Below, piece after piece: positions 57,512 through 64,000 of a stretch of DNA of 64,000 nucleotides. The position numbers and the translations under genes are program-made. The notes below the pieces were generated by a model. It was given only the letters and a program-made list of their open reading frames with translations, was not told where the DNA came from and made no database searches. The stretch lies in NCBI GenBank assembly GCA_017482565.1, contig JAFUMO010000039.1, positions 1 to 64,000 on the forward strand. The letters run 5' to 3'. How positions within the stretch are numbered: position 1 is the stretch's first letter; each line of letters starts with the position of its first letter. Source of the DNA: Bacteroidales bacterium (GTDB taxonomy: Bacteria; Bacteroidota; Bacteroidia; Bacteroidales; UBA932).

Positions 57512-58258
57512 ATGAAAATCCGCCGCTACATATTCCTTCTGCAGATATTTACAATACTCCTGCTGGCTGCCACAGAGCTTGCCGCCCAGCATATTGCCGC
57601 CACGGGACCGGCCGCCACAGATATGGCCGGGCAGGAGAACGCCACATATTTCTGCAGCACAGCCAATACAACTCTGGAGTACACACGGACCACAGCCGCA
57701 GGAGATGTAAAATGGTACCACACCATAAAGATTCAAGATGTAAGGCAAAACGGTGACAGCACTGCAATAGACTACACATCCTATATTGTAAACCACAAGC
57801 ACAAGCCATATTACGGCAAAGAGCCTGCAGAACTTTCAGCAACAGTTACAGAAGAAGGGGTAACTCTCAATGTGGCAGAATCTGTTGCTGCCGTATTCAG
57901 GACATTGTTCCCAAATAACACAAAGATCTACTCTACCGGCGGAGAATCTGCCTTGCCTTCAGACATGGCTCCAGGGGACACCCTTACCGATGTATATGCA
58001 TCTGTAAAAGTACTGGGCCTGACAATGAAGATAAACGTCACCGAAAGGCAGGTACTGAGATTTGAAACAATATCAACACCTGCCGGCAGCTTCAGCTGTA
58101 TAGTGGTAAGGGAAAGGAAAGTGGAAAAGGGAATGGGCCGCAACAGACACACCGTAGCCGATACCTGGTATGCCAAAGGGCTTGGCATGGTAAGGCACGA
58201 TACCTACAACCTCCAGCTGGAACTCCAGACATCAGAGATCCTCACTGCCATCCACTGA
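57512..58258 (+). CDS. Secreted DUF3108/TapB-like protein
   Basis: 248 residues, signal peptide MKIRRYIFLLQIFTILLLAATELAAQ. The rest is beta-rich, with the pattern seen in DUF3108/TapB-type proteins: an early strand block (YTRTTAAGDVKWYHTIKI), LRFETISTPAGSFSCIVVRE, and the late YAKGLGMVRHDTYN before a short tail. Probably periplasmic; no catalytic motif and no known role. Convergent with the peroxiredoxin gene; a hairpin follows at 58266-58296. Confidence 0.65.
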   Translation: MKIRRYIFLLQIFTILLLAATELAAQHIAATGPAATDMAGQENATYFCSTANTTLEYTRTTAAGDVKWYHTIKIQDVRQNGDSTAIDYTSYIVNHKHKPYYGKEPAELSATVTEEGVTLNVAESVAAVFRTLFPNNTKIYSTGGESALPSDMAPGDTLTDVYASVKVLGLTMKINVTERQVLRFETISTPAGSFSCIVVRERKVEKGMGRNRHTVADTWYAKGLGMVRHDTYNLQLELQTSEILTAIH

Positions 58259-58296
58259 AAAACAAGCCCCGCAACCTCATCCCGAAGCTGCGGGGC
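58257..58296 (-). terminator. Terminator of the peroxiredoxin gene
   Basis: GCCCCGCA / TGCGGGGC stem with 15-nt loop. On the minus strand it is followed by TTGTTTTTC; the plus side has no T-run, so it serves mainly the minus-strand gene. Confidence 0.7.
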
Positions 58297-58371
58297 CTGC
58301 CCGACTTAACCTAACTTAAAAAACTATTTCACTTATGTAAACAACAGTTTCCGGTAAAGGTTCAAAAATTC

Positions 58372-59043
58372 CTATAATTTTTTAGAACATAGATACCACT
58401 CATGGCAGGTGAGCCCCTCCTGGGTTACCCTCTCCTGAGCCTCATCTGTAGTTACAGGATAATGCACCACCACATCTTTCCCAGGAACCCAATTGGCAGG
58501 CATGGCCACATCATGGGCATCAGCGGTCTGAAGAGCAACAACCACACGCTTTATCTCATCAAAGTTACGGCCCAGCGCCAGCGGATAATAGATGATGGCA
58601 CGGATCTTGTCTGAAGGGTCAATGAAAAAGACCGCCCTCACACAGGCATTGTTGGCCTCACCCGGCATAATCATGCCGTAAAGTTTTGAGACAGTCTTGC
58701 TCAAATCTACAATTATCGGGAAGCCAATCTTAATGTTCTTCTGCCCCTCCCACTCAATCTTCTCTTCAATATTCCTTACCCAGGCAATATGGCTGCTGAG
58801 GCTGTCTACAGAAAGTCCCACCAGCTGGGTATTCAATTCCTCAAATTCATGCTGCATCCTGGCAAACGCTATGAACTCTGTGGTACACACAGGGGTAAAG
58901 TCTGCCGGATGGCTGAAAAGGATTTTCCATTTTCCTGCATAATCTTCCGGAAAATTGAGTTTGCCGTGTGTCGTCATTGCCCTGAAATGTGGGGCCTGGT
59001 CGCCAATGCGCGGCATAGACCAGCAAGTGTTATTCTCTTCCAT
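58372..59043 (-). CDS. 1-Cys (Prx6-type) peroxiredoxin
   Basis: 223 residues. Reduces hydrogen peroxide and alkyl hydroperoxides. Active-site PADFTPVCTTEF (peroxidatic Cys about residue 53), FPIIVDLSKTVSKLYGM, and the long C-terminal arm typical of Prx6, ending in CHEWYLCSKKL. Two tail cysteines could serve as resolving residues, so a 2-Cys mechanism cannot be excluded. Monocistronic. Confidence 0.93.
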   Translation of the reverse strand: MEENNTCWSMPRIGDQAPHFRAMTTHGKLNFPEDYAGKWKILFSHPADFTPVCTTEFIAFARMQHEFEELNTQLVGLSVDSLSSHIAWVRNIEEKIEWEGQKNIKIGFPIIVDLSKTVSKLYGMIMPGEANNACVRAVFFIDPSDKIRAIIYYPLALGRNFDEIKRVVVALQTADAHDVAMPANWVPGKDVVVHYPVTTDEAQERVTQEGLTCHEWYLCSKKL

Positions 59044-59083
59044 AATGATGTTACTCCTTAAAATTTAGTTTCCCACAAATTTA

Positions 59084-59124
59084 CAAAAAAATGCAGCTTA
59101 CATCTGCTGCAAACTGCATTTTAC
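59084..59124 (-). terminator. Terminator of the sigma/DUF4252 operon
   Basis: Minus strand: stem AAAATGCAG / CTGCATTTT with a 17-nt loop and seven Ts, 20 bp after the DUF4252 stop. Confidence 0.88.
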
Positions 59125-59142
59125 AATAAATTGCCCCAGCGG

Positions 59143-59622
59143 CTACTTCCCGTACAAGAGATCCAGGATATCCTTCATGCTCACATTCCCCAAAATGTCG
59201 CACACCAGCGCCGCCCCATCCTTGGAAATGAGAATCAGATACTCGCTCTGGAGCTTTCTATACGGAGCCTTATACACGGCAACCCTCTGCCCATCCACAT
59301 TCATCAGCGACATCTGCTCATACACACTCTTGTCTGCCGCCAGCTGCTCCATCTTCTCAAAAATCCCTATTGGAGCCCCTTGAGCAAACTTTATCTGCCT
59401 GATAATCTCTATCCTGTTTACAATGCTGAACCTCTCCTTAGCCTTTGACGGCACAAGTTCCTGCAGCATTTTTCCGGAAATCTCTACAGTTGTAATTCCC
59501 TCCTGCCCCTTTTCAAGCGCCTCTCCCGCCTTTCCGTAGAGCTCCATAAAACCCTTGCTCTGCCCCATTGCAGCACCGCCCCACAACAGCAGCAGCCCTA
59601 AAAATATGACAAACCTTTTCAT
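59143..59622 (-). CDS. DUF4252 family secreted protein
   Basis: 159 residues from the ATG at 59622, signal peptide MKRFVIFLGLLLLWGGAAMGQ. Matches the DUF4252 type: GITTVEISGKMLQELV, a central ADKSVYEQMSLMNVDGQRVAVY and DGAALVCDILGNVSMKDILDLL in parts. DUF4252 genes commonly follow ECF sigma operons in Bacteroidales, as here; function unknown, location periplasmic or outer membrane. Met1 eight codons upstream (59646) is a less likely start. Confidence 0.82.
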   Translation of the reverse strand: MKRFVIFLGLLLLWGGAAMGQSKGFMELYGKAGEALEKGQEGITTVEISGKMLQELVPSKAKERFSIVNRIEIIRQIKFAQGAPIGIFEKMEQLAADKSVYEQMSLMNVDGQRVAVYKAPYRKLQSEYLILISKDGAALVCDILGNVSMKDILDLLYGK

Positions 59623-59655
59623 CCCTACAATTTTTTGCTTTTCCATTTCTTCACA

Positions 59656-60429
59656 TTACAATCCTATCCCCACACTCCATACCTGCATCTCGGGGCCCCT
59701 TCCATCCTTGAACACCCCGCCAGGATACCAGTTGCAGTACAATGAAAGATACCTGCATGAGATTCTGGCAGTAAAGCCGGCCTGGATGAAGTTTACAGGG
59801 AACCTGTGCAGCTTGTCCTTCTTGCCCCCCTTATATTTGATCTTGGTATGTGAATTGATGTTCAGGTCTGCAAAGCCGCCCACAGAAAATGCCAGTCTGT
59901 ACGGTTTCCCTATGGTAATCTCCATTGGCACGTGAATGGCTGCAGTGGTGAACTTGCTCTTCTTCACATTCCCCTCCAGATTTACTGGATTTACCATTCC
60001 ACCCACCTTCTCCATTGTTATGGCATCATTGAAACTGTAATTGTTTGCCCTTATTCCCAAAGCTATAGAAAGCCCTAACGTCCCTTTCCTGCTGGTTGCA
60101 CTAAGGTTAAAAGGATTTATTGTAACCTGGGTAGACTTCCAGCTGTTGATGTCAAAGAAATCTCCTGCAGTAGCCAGGTCCGCCATATTCCAGCCAAGCT
60201 CAAACGGCCTTATTGAAGACCTGCGGGAACCGCCTATTACAATACCGGTATTCCCCTTCCCGTTAATATTCTTCTTTACATTAATTACAGAGTGGGCATA
60301 CAGGGCATCATGGTATGTAGTATCCTTGAATGTAAGCCCCTCAACCCCCAATTTCAACACCTGTGCATCTGATTCTGCGGCCACCAATACACCCGCCGCA
60401 ACAAGGCACAAAACAAAAAGCTTCTTCAT
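59656..60429 (-). CDS. Small outer-membrane beta-barrel-like protein
   Basis: 257 residues, signal peptide MKKLFVLCLVAAGVLVAAESDAQ. About eight alternating amphipathic strands (GNTGIVIGGSRRSSIRPFELGW in part, GTLGLSIALGIRANNYSF, GKPYRLAFSVGGFADLNI, MQVWSVGIGL at the very end), typical of PorT/OMP_b-brl-like barrels. No closer assignment possible. Third gene of the sigma operon, 33 bp before DUF4252. Confidence 0.7.
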   Translation of the reverse strand: MKKLFVLCLVAAGVLVAAESDAQVLKLGVEGLTFKDTTYHDALYAHSVINVKKNINGKGNTGIVIGGSRRSSIRPFELGWNMADLATAGDFFDINSWKSTQVTINPFNLSATSRKGTLGLSIALGIRANNYSFNDAITMEKVGGMVNPVNLEGNVKKSKFTTAAIHVPMEITIGKPYRLAFSVGGFADLNINSHTKIKYKGGKKDKLHRFPVNFIQAGFTARISCRYLSLYCNWYPGGVFKDGRGPEMQVWSVGIGL

Positions 60430-60447
60430 ATCTCTACAATTTTAAAA

Positions 60448-60807
60448 TTACAAGCTGAACAAATTACCCAACACATCCTCCGCAGGGGCCATCCCCACCG
60501 CAAGGTCCTCAAACATCTGCTGCGAGTGCCTTATTGCCTCCTCCCTGTCAGTAACCGGAACCCCGTTCACATGGCCGTATATCTTCTGCGGCCTCTCCAC
60601 CAGCACAAAAAGCCCCAGCACCACAACCGCAGCAGCCGCAACAGAATATCCCCATAGCATTCCCCTCCTCACACCGGATACTGTGGACCTTCCAGCCGCA
60701 GACCTCCCGTCTGCCACCTCATGCAGCCTCACCTGCACCTTTGCAGCCCTTGCCCTGGCAACGTACTGCTCCAGAGCCTCATCTGCCCTCTTCTCTTTCC
60801 AATCCAT
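60448..60807 (-). CDS. Single-pass membrane protein, candidate anti-sigma factor
   Basis: 119 residues. Cytoplasmic N-terminal helix (MDWKEKRADEALEQYVARA), one membrane segment (about 60-80, MLWGYSVAAAAVVVLGLFVLV), then a short periplasmic tail. It overlaps the sigma gene by 29 bp, and this topology and position are those of anti-sigma factors, although no zinc-binding HxxxCxxC motif is present, so the role is inferred. The start could also be a few codons upstream. Confidence 0.6.
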   Translation of the reverse strand: MDWKEKRADEALEQYVARARAAKVQVRLHEVADGRSAAGRSTVSGVRRGMLWGYSVAAAAVVVLGLFVLVERPQKIYGHVNGVPVTDREEAIRHSQQMFEDLAVGMAPAEDVLGNLFSL

Positions 60808-61357
60808 AATCCATAATTTTAACAAGTTCATCCTTAATCTTACCCCTTGCCCTTGAACAGGCCATTCTGGCCGCACTCTCATTCACACCCAGAATCTTTG
60901 CCACATCCCCATACTCCAGCCCTTCAACCACCCTCAGATGGAACGCCTCCCGCTCCCTCTGCGGCAACTTCTCCACCAGCCTTTTCACAATCCCTGCCAT
61001 ATCCTCCCGCTCCTTCTCCTCCTCCCACAACACGGCTTCATCTGCTATTCCCGACAAATTCTCCCCCTCATCCTGCCACCCCTCTTGCCTGACCATGGCC
61101 GCCTCCTGCCGCATCCCGCTCTCCCTCCACATCCTCTGCCTCCCCCTCAAAATATCCATGCACATATTCCTCACGCTCACCATCACCAGCTGCACAAACC
61201 CCTTCCTCCTCACCAGCAGCCTCCTCCGCCACAGCTTCTCATACAGGTCCTGAACAAGATCCTCCGCCTCCTCCCGGCTATGGAGCAGGCTGGCCGCATA
61301 CCTGTATGCGGCATCCTTCACCTCAACAAACTCTGTATTCAGTTCCTGTGCTGTCAT
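60779..61357 (-). CDS. ECF-type RNA polymerase sigma factor
   Basis: 192 residues with sigma region 2 (about 15-85; SREEAEDLVQDLYEKLW, VRNMCMDILRG) and region 4 (about 130-180; LPQREREAFHLRVVEGLEYGDVAKILGVNESAARMACSRARGKI in part). Heads a four-gene operon: sigma, membrane protein, barrel, DUF4252. An ECF-like promoter just upstream (61411-61436) suggests autoregulation. An exact TTCCCGACAR word (61048) lies inside, read as LSG. Confidence 0.92.
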   Translation of the reverse strand: MTAQELNTEFVEVKDAAYRYAASLLHSREEAEDLVQDLYEKLWRRRLLVRRKGFVQLVMVSVRNMCMDILRGRQRMWRESGMRQEAAMVRQEGWQDEGENLSGIADEAVLWEEEKEREDMAGIVKRLVEKLPQREREAFHLRVVEGLEYGDVAKILGVNESAARMACSRARGKIKDELVKIMDYGLEREEGR

Positions 61358-61410
61358 CTATAATAACTGCGGGGAGAAAAGCACCTCTTTCAACCTCCGT
61401 TCATAAGTAA

Positions 61411-61436
61411 TACGGAAAAGGTAGGGATTTGTAACA
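61411..61436 (-). promoter_or_regulatory. Candidate ECF-dependent promoter of the sigma operon
   Basis: Minus strand: TGTTAC (complement of 61431-61436), 16-bp spacer, CGTA (complement of 61411-61414). The -35 AAC-type / -10 CGTA arrangement with 16 bp is typical of ECF promoters, and no TAnnTTTG box serves this operon. The ATG is 54 bp downstream. Confidence 0.55.
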
Positions 61437-61536
61437 TCAAATTTATGATTCACACAAAAAAAGTAAAAAATCACTTACTTTTTCTTTTTCAGGTATAAGT
61501 TTTTCTTTTAACCTATTAACTACGAAGATATTTAGT

Positions 61537-62094
61537 TTATATCTCCCCTGCAAAAAGCCTCCACAGAGGGGCGGCCATAAGGGCCTGGGTAATTTCGTTC
61601 CCTACAAGGAGGGCACGCACCTGTTCGCGGGAAAGGAGCTCCACGGCAATGTCTTCCGTGCGGTCCAGGCTCTGGCCTGCCACCTTCTCCACTCCACGGG
61701 CCACAAAGCAGTGGGTATAGTTGTTGGTGGTGGATGAGTTGCCGCAAAGGGTCATTATCTCCTCCCACTGGCCACCCGCATAGCCGGTCTCCTCCAGCAG
61801 TTCACGCTGCGCTGCTGCCAGAGGTGGCTCCCCCTCCTCCACCACACCGGCACAAATCTCATAGCAGGTTACCCCCAACCCGTGCCTGTACTGCCGCTCC
61901 ATTACAAACTCCCCGTCCCTGGTGATTGCAATCACATTCACCCAATCCGGATATTCCAGAACATAAAACTCATCATTCACCTGCCCTGCAGGGAGCTTCA
62001 CGCAATCGCGCCTTACTGTAAGCCATGGCCTGCGGAAGAGATATTCACTTTTCAATATCTCCCATTTGCCTTCCTCGTTGATTGAATTCTTCAT
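61537..62094 (-). CDS. NUDIX hydrolase (ADP-ribose pyrophosphatase-like)
   Basis: 185 residues. Nudix box in the form GX5EX7REUXEEXGU: GEPPLAAAQRELLEETGYAG (near residues 86-105). The N-terminal part (YLFRRPWLTVRRDCVKLPAGQ) and RQYRHGLGVTCYEICAGVVEEG in parts resemble ADP-sugar pyrophosphatases. Its ATG overlaps the stop of the alkD-like gene by 4 bp (ATGA), so it belongs to the repair operon. Confidence 0.9.
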   Translation of the reverse strand: MKNSINEEGKWEILKSEYLFRRPWLTVRRDCVKLPAGQVNDEFYVLEYPDWVNVIAITRDGEFVMERQYRHGLGVTCYEICAGVVEEGEPPLAAAQRELLEETGYAGGQWEEIMTLCGNSSTTNNYTHCFVARGVEKVAGQSLDRTEDIAVELLSREQVRALLVGNEITQALMAAPLWRLFAGEI

Positions 62095-62878
62095 TTCCTT
62101 ATCCTGAGGGAATCCCTCACTTTCTGTTCATATTTCTTTATTACCCCTACAGGCAAGCCCGCCTGCGCCACAAACTCCTGTGTATGCAGATCAAACTTGG
62201 CCCTTGCGGTTGCCAGACACCACGCCACACCCATATCCACATAATATGCCCCAAAATACACCTTGCGCAAAGCCTCAAACACCCGTGGCAGCCAATCTTC
62301 CGTAAGGAAGTAAGACATCATCATCACCACGGCAAACCTTATTTCAAACTCTTCTCTTCCCGACAATTTCCTCTCCGTATCCCCCAACAGATACCCCTGC
62401 TCCACTTCCACACCCTCTCCCTTGGTACCTTCAGCCTTGCCTTGGGCCCCTTTCCCGGCTCACCAACCCACTTGGCACCTCCACAGAATACATCACACAC
62501 ACCCCAATTGTCTATCAGAGGAATAAACTGCTCCACCAGCTTCAGCCTCACATCGGGCTCCACCGCCACCAGATTGATTACCATTCCTATAATCATTATC
62601 TCCTCAAAATATGCCCTGGAGCAAATTTCCTTTACCTCCCCACAGACAACAAAATCCTGCACATCCCCAGAAACTGCTGTATCGCCCACATAAAACCCGT
62701 AGCCCCGGAAGAATTCCCTCCAGTCCCCCGCTGCTATTTCCTTTGCAATTGCCCTCATCCTGGGAACCTTCACCCCCAGCATGGGATTGCTGTTGGTAAC
62801 CACAAACTTCTGGTTGAAAATCCTGTACTGCTCCTCAGCCTCCCCAATGAGCCTCTCCACTAAATCAGACCTTCCCAT
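62091..62878 (-). pseudogene. AlkD-like DNA alkylation repair protein, broken by a frameshift
   Basis: Two overlapping frames together make one AlkD-family (HEAT-like DNA glycosylase) protein. Frame 1 (62878 down to about 62400) gives MGRSDLVERL... with VPRMRAIAKEIA, WGVCDVFCGGAKWV; frame 2 (to 62091) gives EFEIRFAVVMMMSYFLTEDWLPRVFEAL, KVYFGAYYVDMGVAWCLATARAK and QKVRDSLRIRK. The switch falls within about 62395-62411 at a purine-rich run. Either a real -1/+2 mutation, a sequencing error in a G run, or, least likely, programmed frameshifting. Overlaps ogt by 19 bp and the NUDIX gene by 4 bp. An exact TTCCCGACAR word lies just after the junction (62357). Confidence 0.85.
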
Positions 62879-63522
62879 TCCAATATCCTCCTTTTAAGTT
62901 CCTTGCCCCATTCGTAATTTCCCAATTTCTCCTTATCTATCAAGCAATCATTTCTTTTCATCTCAGCACCTCCATCCGTCCCACATTCCTTCTTTCCGCT
63001 TTCCTCCGGCACACTCTCCACACGGACGCACTCCGGCTCTTTGTAATCTTTACAGATACTCCCGGCCTCTGCGCAACCCTTTGGAAAGGCCTCCCTCCTC
63101 AACACCCTGTGGCATGGAATTATCAATGAAATTGGATTCTTCCCCACCGCCGTTGCCACTGCCCTCACTGCACGGGGATATCCGCACCTGACCGCCAGGG
63201 CTGAATAAGAGATAAGTTCGCAGGGAAGCAGATTGAAAATCTCCCTCCACACCGCCATCTGCAAAGAGGTCCCCTTGATGTGGAAATCCTCCCACCTGAA
63301 AAATGTATGCCTGCCCTGCAGCAACTGCTCAAGTGTACCCGCACCCTGCACATCCGGCTGTTCCTCCCTGCACACAATTTCCTCTCCCGGGAAATCCGCC
63401 GCCACCCGCTGCAGGGCAGCCTCCAGCGAAGGCAATGCAAAATGGCAGAAACAGATTTTGCCATCCATTTTCCCGAGCAGCACCTCCCCTAACGGGGTTT
63501 TTATAATCCGATACCCTATCAT
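62860..63522 (-). CDS. ogt: Methylated-DNA-protein cysteine methyltransferase with an unusual insertion
   Basis: 220 residues, longer than the usual about 165. Removes methyl groups from O6-methylguanine, a suicidal single-turnover reaction. Signature PCHRV at 136-140 (active Cys137), with RCGYPRAVRAVATAVGKNP before it. Normally PCHRV is followed at once by ...GSLGGYRWG...; here about 54 extra residues (about 145-198, including five Cys and many Lys/Glu) separate it from LGNYEWGKELKRRILEWEG. The rest of the fold is intact. First gene of ogt-alkD-NUDIX; the start is near a palindrome cluster at 63558-63583. Confidence 0.9.
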   Translation of the reverse strand: MIGYRIIKTPLGEVLLGKMDGKICFCHFALPSLEAALQRVAADFPGEEIVCREEQPDVQGAGTLEQLLQGRHTFFRWEDFHIKGTSLQMAVWREIFNLLPCELISYSALAVRCGYPRAVRAVATAVGKNPISLIIPCHRVLRREAFPKGCAEAGSICKDYKEPECVRVESVPEESGKKECGTDGGAEMKRNDCLIDKEKLGNYEWGKELKRRILEWEGLI

Positions 63523-63557
63523 ATTAGGGTAAAGTTAACATTTTTTTGTAACTTGCT

Positions 63558-63583
63558 ACCGGTTAACCACCCGGTCACCGGGT
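63558..63583. promoter_or_regulatory. Palindrome cluster between ogt and the Tricorn-like gene
   Basis: A perfect 15-bp dyad ACCCGGTCACCGGGT (63569-63583, centre 63576) next to GGTTAACC (63561-63568), with ACCGGTTAACC overlapping both. Between divergent starts, so a plausible operator; no T-run, so unlikely to be a terminator. Confidence 0.55.
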
Positions 63584-63615
63584 TCTTCCAACGGAAACAA
63601 CTTAATATTATATTT

Positions 63616-64000
63616 ATGAAACGTTTACTTTTTACCCTTACCCTTGCCACCGCTGCGTTTACCGCAAAGGGAGATGAGGCAAGGCTTCTCAGGTTCCCTT
63701 CTACCAATGGGAACGAGATTGTGTTCTCTTACGGGGGAGACCTTTACAGGGCACCGCTTGCAGGCGGAGCGGCAACACGCCTTACATCGCACATAGGCTA
63801 CGAGATGTTTGCCCGCTATTCTCCTGATGGCAAAACCATTGCCTTTACAGGTGAGTATGATGGCAACCGCGAGGTGTACAGCATCCCCGCGCAGGGCGGC
63901 GAGCCGAAGAGGCTCACATATACCTCAACCAACGGCCGCGATGACCTTGGAGACCGTATGGGCCCAAACAACATTGTAATGGCCTGGAGCAAGGACGGCA
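63616..64000 (+). CDS. Tricorn-like S41 protease (N-terminal part; continues beyond the window)
   Basis: 128 codons are visible. The N terminus has a signal-peptide-like start (MKRLLFTLTLATAAFTAKG), followed by PD40/TolB-type propeller blades: EIVFSYGGDLYRAPLAGG, GYEMFARYSPDGKTIAFTG, REVYSIPAQGGEPKRLT, DDLGDRMGPNN. This pattern is that of the periplasmic Tricorn homologues of Bacteroidota, in which the propellers are followed by a PDZ and S41 protease domain off the right edge. The start has no Shine-Dalgarno (AT-rich leader). Confidence 0.8.
   Translation, partial: MKRLLFTLTLATAAFTAKGDEARLLRFPSTNGNEIVFSYGGDLYRAPLAGGAATRLTSHIGYEMFARYSPDGKTIAFTGEYDGNREVYSIPAQGGEPKRLTYTSTNGRDDLGDRMGPNNIVMAWSKDG

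Overview
The window is a 64 kb piece of a Bacteroidota chromosome, most likely order Bacteroidales. Evidence seen here: near-perfect copies of the Bacteroidota promoter (TTTG, about 20 bp, TAnnTTTG), A/T-rich leaders with few Shine-Dalgarno sites, heavy use of AGG for arginine, and lineage-typical genes (DUF2723, DUF4271, S37 peptidase, fused SecDF, FloA/NfeD, GldE-like protein, DUF4252, Tricorn-like protease). The species cannot be named from the sequence. There is no rRNA, CRISPR array, prophage or complete mobile element; most of the window is ordinary housekeeping DNA.

Layout. 0-3.3 kb: end of an Rpn-type nuclease gene, then GH3-like, recO and rdgB on the minus strand. 3.4-8.1 kb: an S41 protease facing a 1018-residue DUF2723 membrane protein. 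8.2-10.75 kb: plus-strand run sui1-DUF4271-hemD-rnpA-yidD. 10.76-17.4 kb: OlsF-like two-domain acyltransferase divergent from uvrC, then a 1000-residue zincin/propeller/barrel protein. 17.5-21.4 kb: Na/phosphate transporter, thioredoxin-like lipoprotein, tRNA-Gln, DedA-like protein, tadA. 21.6-23.5 kb: groES-groEL. 23.6-27.6 kb: phosphopantetheinyl transferase, gldE-like, DUF2156, S37 peptidase. 27.6-32.5 kb: a 500-bp AT-rich gap, a degenerate NtrC-like regulator, tyrS, rbfA, a LolE-like permease. 32.6-41.2 kb: ispE, B12-dependent nrdJ, sufD-sufC-pnuC-sufB, a ThiL-like protein. 41.2-53.3 kb: dnaE, gpmI, rnr, tryptophanase, secDF. 53.4-58.3 kb: a SPOR/PD40 envelope protein, nfeD-floA, tRNA-Ser, a GC-rich 400-bp stretch without a recognisable gene, a DUF3108/TapB-like protein. 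58.4-63.5 kb (minus): 1-Cys peroxiredoxin, an ECF sigma operon (sigma, membrane protein, small barrel, DUF4252), and a repair cluster ogt - alkD-like (frameshifted) - NUDIX. The window ends in the start of a Tricorn-like protease.

The most unusual signal is not a gene. The 10-mer TTCCCGACAR (R = purine) occurs 15 times, in both orientations, inside genes in three reading frames and in two intergenic spacers, where about 0.5 copies of the 9-mer core would be expected by chance. It looks like a selected genome-wide short word such as a DNA-uptake sequence or Chi-type site. Other points worth checking: an NtrC-family regulator without the GAFTGA loop, twin hairpins before nfeD, the GC-rich stretch after tRNA-Ser, a 54-residue insertion in the Ogt active-site region, an autoregulatory-looking ECF promoter, palindromes between ogt and the Tricorn-like gene, and near-identical terminators in inverted orientation around gpmI-rnr.
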